From CAZMCH01 sp964564735 (GTDB lineage Bacteria > Poribacteria > DTPJ01), in contig CAZMCH010000131.1 of assembly GCA_964564735.1 (NCBI GenBank), positions 1 through 9,197 of the forward strand: a stretch of 9,197 nt of DNA. Direction: 5' to 3'. Below, in pieces: positions 6,410-9,197 of this stretch. The notes below the pieces were generated by a model, which saw only the letters and a program-made list of their open reading frames with translations, was not told the origin of the DNA and did not search any database. A program made the position numbers and the translations under genes. How positions within the stretch are numbered: position 1 is the first letter of the stretch; every line of letters begins with the position of its first letter.

Positions 6410-7573
6410 TTACCACCATTCAGCTTTATGTTTTGCAAATTGGCGACCTTTCCAGATCGCTTTTCCTGTCAAAGCAAAAGCCATAGAGCTAAATGCAATT
6501 ATAAGAGCAATAATTATATTAATTGGATAAAAAAAGGTAAAATAAATTGGAAAATGGAAAAAAGAGTTAGATGCTCCCCAAATTAATATTGATAATAGGA
6601 TACTAGATCCCGCCAATATTGAAGAAAAACTACCAAAATTTGATCCGATAGCTTTTATAAATAAGACAATAATTGGCTCTATGAATACAAAACCCAAACA
6701 TAACCAGATTAAGACAAATTTTATTATTTTGTAATCAAATCCAGCAAATAGATTTTTTGTAAAACCCATAAAAGCTTCATTAAATCCATTATACATCCTG
6801 CAATGTATTCTATCAACACCGTTTGTCATGCGCCAACGAAAGCCATAAGACTTTATATTTTTTGCTAATGCAACATCATCGACAGGCTTTTGTTTGATAG
6901 CTTCATATCCACCAATTTGATTATATGCTTCTCTTCGAAATAACATAAACTGACCTATGCCTGCTGAAAGTGATGGATTTTTCATTCTGTATGCAAAGAT
7001 TAACGGTAAAAATGCAAGTATAAACCAAGGGAAGATCGGAACGGTAAGACATTCGCCTAGAGTTTTAACTTTCTCACAAGGAAAAGCTGTTAGAAGGTCT
7101 GCTTTCATTGCCATCATTGCTGAAACAGCATCTTTTAAGGTGTTAGGATGGTGTCTGGTATCTGCATCAGTAAATAAAATCAGTTCGCTATTATTAGTTT
7201 GAGCTAACTGATGACATGCCCAATGTTTGCCATACCAATCTGGAGGCAAAGGCTTTCCTTTTATAATTTGAAGCTTTTGATTATTATTTGCAAGATCGCT
7301 TAATATAAGCCATGTATTATCAGTAGAATTATCATCAAGCACAATGACCTTAAAATCTGGATAATCCTGATTCAAAAGAGATTTTACACACTGAAAAATG
7401 TTCGTTTCTTCATTTCTTGCAGGAATAAGAATAGAAACATTTGGATAATGATCGCTTTTTGGAAACTTGCCAAGTTTTCCTAATAGCTTTATATTACTTA
7501 ATGTGATAAATAAGATAACAGCAAGAAATATAGCGACATTAATTTGAATGTATATCCATAATGACTCAAGCAT
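6410..7573 (-). CDS. Membrane-bound family 2 glycosyltransferase, CrtQ/HpnB-like
   Basis: A 387-residue inverting GT-A glycosyltransferase anchored in the inner membrane. Residues 10-26 form an N-terminal membrane anchor; the catalytic domain begins with VSILIPARNEE (46-56), followed by VLDDNSTDNT (78-87) for nucleotide-sugar binding, FTDADT (134-139) as the metal-binding D-x-D, and QKPVDDVALAK (228-238) carrying the probable catalytic base Asp232 or Asp233. The segment PPDWYGKHWACHQLA (110-124) and the RMYNGFNEAFMGFTKNLF block (259-276) are typical of the subgroup that includes carotenoid (CrtQ) and hopanoid-associated (HpnB) transferases, so a lipid acceptor is likely. Three or four hydrophobic segments follow (about 284-368). 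It starts 3 bp after the plsY-like stop codon and has no clear Shine-Dalgarno, which suggests translational coupling. The actual sugar and acceptor are unknown. Confidence 0.9.
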   Translation of the reverse strand: MLESLWIYIQINVAIFLAVILFITLSNIKLLGKLGKFPKSDHYPNVSILIPARNEETNIFQCVKSLLNQDYPDFKVIVLDDNSTDNTWLILSDLANNNQKLQIIKGKPLPPDWYGKHWACHQLAQTNNSELILFTDADTRHHPNTLKDAVSAMMAMKADLLTAFPCEKVKTLGECLTVPIFPWFILAFLPLIFAYRMKNPSLSAGIGQFMLFRREAYNQIGGYEAIKQKPVDDVALAKNIKSYGFRWRMTNGVDRIHCRMYNGFNEAFMGFTKNLFAGFDYKIIKFVLIWLCLGFVFIEPIIVLFIKAIGSNFGSFSSILAGSSILLSILIWGASNSFFHFPIYFTFFYPINIIIALIIAFSSMAFALTGKAIWKGRQFAKHKAEWW

Positions 7574-7576
7574 ATC

Positions 7577-8167
7577 TTATTTAGACTTGCGTCTGAATCC
7601 CTTTTTAAATTCGTCACGATGCTTATAAGCCAATATCATAATATTACCTGTCCATATAAGGAAAGTAAACTGATCAAATCCTGATACTGAATAATAGAAA
7701 ATCAAAAAAATTAACAATCCCAACATGCTGATTATTACTGACCACGCATCAGCGATCTTGAGAGTAGAAGAAATTCCGAGAAACGTTCCAATGATAGTCG
7801 GTCCTTGCCACAAAGTTAATGCAGTCCAGATTCCGAATGTTACAGCAACAGCCTTTCCTCCATGAAATTTCATAAATGGCGAAAATGCATGACCAATAAC
7901 AGGCGCAAGAGCAACTGCGATTATTCCCCATCCAGTAATACCAACTACACGAATAGAAATCATTACAGGAATTACGCCCTTTAGAAAATCCAATAATAAT
8001 GCAGGTAATCCGATTTTTGCTTTTCCTGCTTTCCACGCATTGAACGCACCGGGATTTCCATCTCCATATTTTCGTATATCAGTATGAAGTATTATTTTGC
8101 CTAATAAAAATGAAAATGGTATTGATCCACTAATAAAGCTAATCAATACCCATAGTATAGTACTCAT
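7577..8167 (-). CDS. PlsY-family glycerol-3-phosphate acyltransferase, divergent
   Basis: A 196-residue polytopic membrane protein of the PlsY family, which transfers acyl groups from acyl-phosphate to glycerol-3-phosphate at the start of phospholipid synthesis. Motif 1 GSIPFSFLLGK (14-24), the phosphate-loop-like GDGNPGAFN (35-43), LLLDFLKG (57-64) and motif 2 GHAFSPFMKFHGGKAVA (92-108) are clear. Two features are unusual: the canonical G-G-K-G is G-G-K-A, and the C-terminal motif (usually H-R-x-N-I-x-R-L-x-x-G-x-E) is reduced to KHRDEFKKGF (182-191) without the terminal Glu. This looks like a paralogue that may use another acceptor; I therefore leave the gene symbol empty. It starts 4 bp after the propeller gene's stop and has no visible Shine-Dalgarno, so translation is probably coupled. 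A standard PlsY may exist elsewhere in the genome. Confidence 0.85.
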   Translation of the reverse strand: MSTILWVLISFISGSIPFSFLLGKIILHTDIRKYGDGNPGAFNAWKAGKAKIGLPALLLDFLKGVIPVMISIRVVGITGWGIIAVALAPVIGHAFSPFMKFHGGKAVAVTFGIWTALTLWQGPTIIGTFLGISSTLKIADAWSVIISMLGLLIFLIFYYSVSGFDQFTFLIWTGNIMILAYKHRDEFKKGFRRKSK

Positions 8168-8171
8168 ATTA

Positions 8172-9197
8172 TTAATCGTTTATTTTGCTTATGTTTGGTA
8201 AAGATGTTCCATTAATATATCTTAATATAACTCCACCTTTTCCAACTGCCCATCCATTATTTTGATTAATAAAACTCAATCCAGTTAATTCATTCTCTAA
8301 TGGGGAGTTTTGAGTTTTCCATGACTTTCCACCATTAATCGTATTTAAGATCATTCCAAAGTCTCCAACCGTCCACCCTTTCATATCATCGATAAATACA
8401 ACTTCTGCAAGTGTATTTTTTGTCCCGCTATTTTGCATTTTCCATGTTTTTCCACTGTCTATTGTATGAAGTATTGTTCCGTTTATGCCTACAACCCAGC
8501 CTTTTTTGTTATTTACAAAATAAACGTCATTTAAGAGATTCATAGTTCCGCTGTTTTGTAGTTGCCAAGACTCTCCCCCATTTGAAGTATGGAGAATCGT
8601 TCCCATCATACCAACAGCCCATCCATTGTTTTTATCGGCAAAAAATACTTGTGAAAGATAATCCCATGTATTAGTTTCTTGTTTGAGCCATGAAAAACCG
8701 CCATCTGTAGTATGCAATATAATCCCGTTCATTCCACATACCCAGCCTTCATCAGGACTAACAAAATAAACACCCAAAAGAACATCATTCGTGTTGCTAT
8801 TTTGAGCCTCCCAAGTTTTTCCTCCGTCTGATGTCCGAAGGATTGCCCCGCCTGTTCCGACAGTCCAGCCATTATTTATATCAGTAAAATGAATTCGTGA
8901 TAAACACTCCTTACTATCGCTATTTTGTGCTTTCCATGTCATACCGCCATCAGTGCTTCTTAATATCATTCCTCTATCGCCAGCAATCCAGCCATTTTGC
9001 TCATCAATGAAAAATATGCCTGATTGTAACTCACTACTTCCGCATTGTTCGTTCCATGTTTTTCCGCCATCGTTCGTATGTAATATGACTCCATATTCAC
9101 CAACAGTCCAGCCTTTTTGATTATCAACAAAAAAAACAGACTAAAGGTCATTCTTTGTTCCACTATCTTGCGATTCACAAGTCGTTCCTCCTTCGGT
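8172..9197 (-). CDS. YCF48/BNR-type beta-propeller repeat protein, partial, interrupted by TAG
   Basis: The frame runs from beyond the right edge of the window to a TAA at 8174-8172 and encodes eight consecutive repeats of about 41 residues after the TAG, with the pattern F-x(4-6)-GW-x-x-G-x(3)-G-x-I-L-x-T-x-DGG-x-x-W. These are typical of YCF48-like (photosystem II assembly factor HCF136-like) propellers, a fold used in many bacteria outside photosynthesis as a binding scaffold, often extracytoplasmic. The signal peptide, if any, lies outside. An in-frame TAG at 9143-9141 splits the frame; 18 codons before it (ending SGTKNDL) and 322 after it keep the repeat register. The first ATG after the stop is at 8969, in the middle of a blade (GDRGMILRS), so an ORF beginning there is not a natural gene start. 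It may be a pseudogene, a readthrough gene, or an error. The gene leads the plsY-like and glycosyltransferase genes by 4 bp. Confidence 0.8.
9141..9143 (-). other. In-frame amber codon inside the propeller gene
   Basis: TAG occupies the first variable position after the conserved Leu in the phrase L-x-x-V-x-F; neighbouring repeats have Gln, Ser, Leu, Ser, Asn, Ala and Thr there. A single base change (for example from CAG) would explain it, and no frameshift is involved. Confidence 0.85.

Noticed and set aside
7749..8036. 95-codon minus-strand open frame rich in Cys and Ser
   Set aside because: A frame shadow of the PlsY-like gene, whose motifs are intact across this stretch.
8966..9178. 70-codon minus-strand open frame at the right edge
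   Set aside because: It is out of frame with the propeller repeats, which can be read through the same bases; the peptide shows no repeat pattern.
1..9197. CRISPR array, tRNA, rRNA or prophage
   Set aside because: No regularly spaced long direct repeats, no cloverleaf or rRNA-like sequence and no phage structural genes were seen by eye.

Overview
The window is AT-rich bacterial DNA carrying eight protein genes in three transcription blocks. Nothing here fixes the species. Bacterial coaD, plsY-like and bioY genes, weak or variable Shine-Dalgarno sequences and TAA/TAG/TGA stops point to an ordinary bacterial code. The mix of an anaerobic glycyl radical enzyme, a GH5-like glycosidase, YCF48-type repeats and phased intergenic repeats would suit an uncultured, at least partly anaerobic lineage, but this is only an impression.

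Left block (minus strand, about 4457 down to 136): three closely spaced genes, read in this order: a secreted protein that looks like a galactose-mutarotase-fold (aldose epimerase-like) protein, a GH5-like TIM-barrel glycoside hydrolase without a signal peptide, and a 759-residue glycyl radical enzyme of the PFL/glycerol-dehydratase superfamily. Gaps are 13 and 31 bp, so they are probably one operon with a candidate promoter at 4546-4518. It reads like a small catabolic cassette: recognise or process a glycoside, hydrolyse it, then act on a product by radical chemistry. The radical SAM activating enzyme that a glycyl radical enzyme needs is not in the window. At the extreme left a plus-strand open frame that resembles the N-terminal part of an IS4-type transposase runs 13 bp into the 3' end of the glycyl radical gene.

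Middle: a 644-bp non-coding stretch (4458-5101) separates the divergent left and centre blocks. It holds a sigma70-like promoter for the plus strand, a phased 9-10 bp repeat and two short degenerate open frames. The centre block (plus strand, 5102-6211) is bioY (biotin uptake) followed by coaD (phosphopantetheine adenylyltransferase, coenzyme A synthesis). Upstream start choices at 5090 and 5705 should be rejected in favour of ATG codons at 5102 and 5717, each preceded by a clear Shine-Dalgarno. Between coaD and the converging right block lies an imperfect long inverted repeat containing a second phased 9-bp repeat.

Right block (minus strand, window end down to 6410): a YCF48/BNR-like beta-propeller gene that runs off the window, a PlsY-family acyltransferase with a degenerate C-terminal motif, and a membrane-bound GT2 glycosyltransferase of the CrtQ/HpnB type. 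Gaps are only 3-4 bp, so they are probably cotranscribed and translationally coupled; the last two could make an acylated glycolipid. The propeller gene is interrupted by an in-frame TAG at 9143-9141 while the repeat pattern continues unchanged on both sides, so it is a pseudogene, a readthrough gene or a sequencing error.
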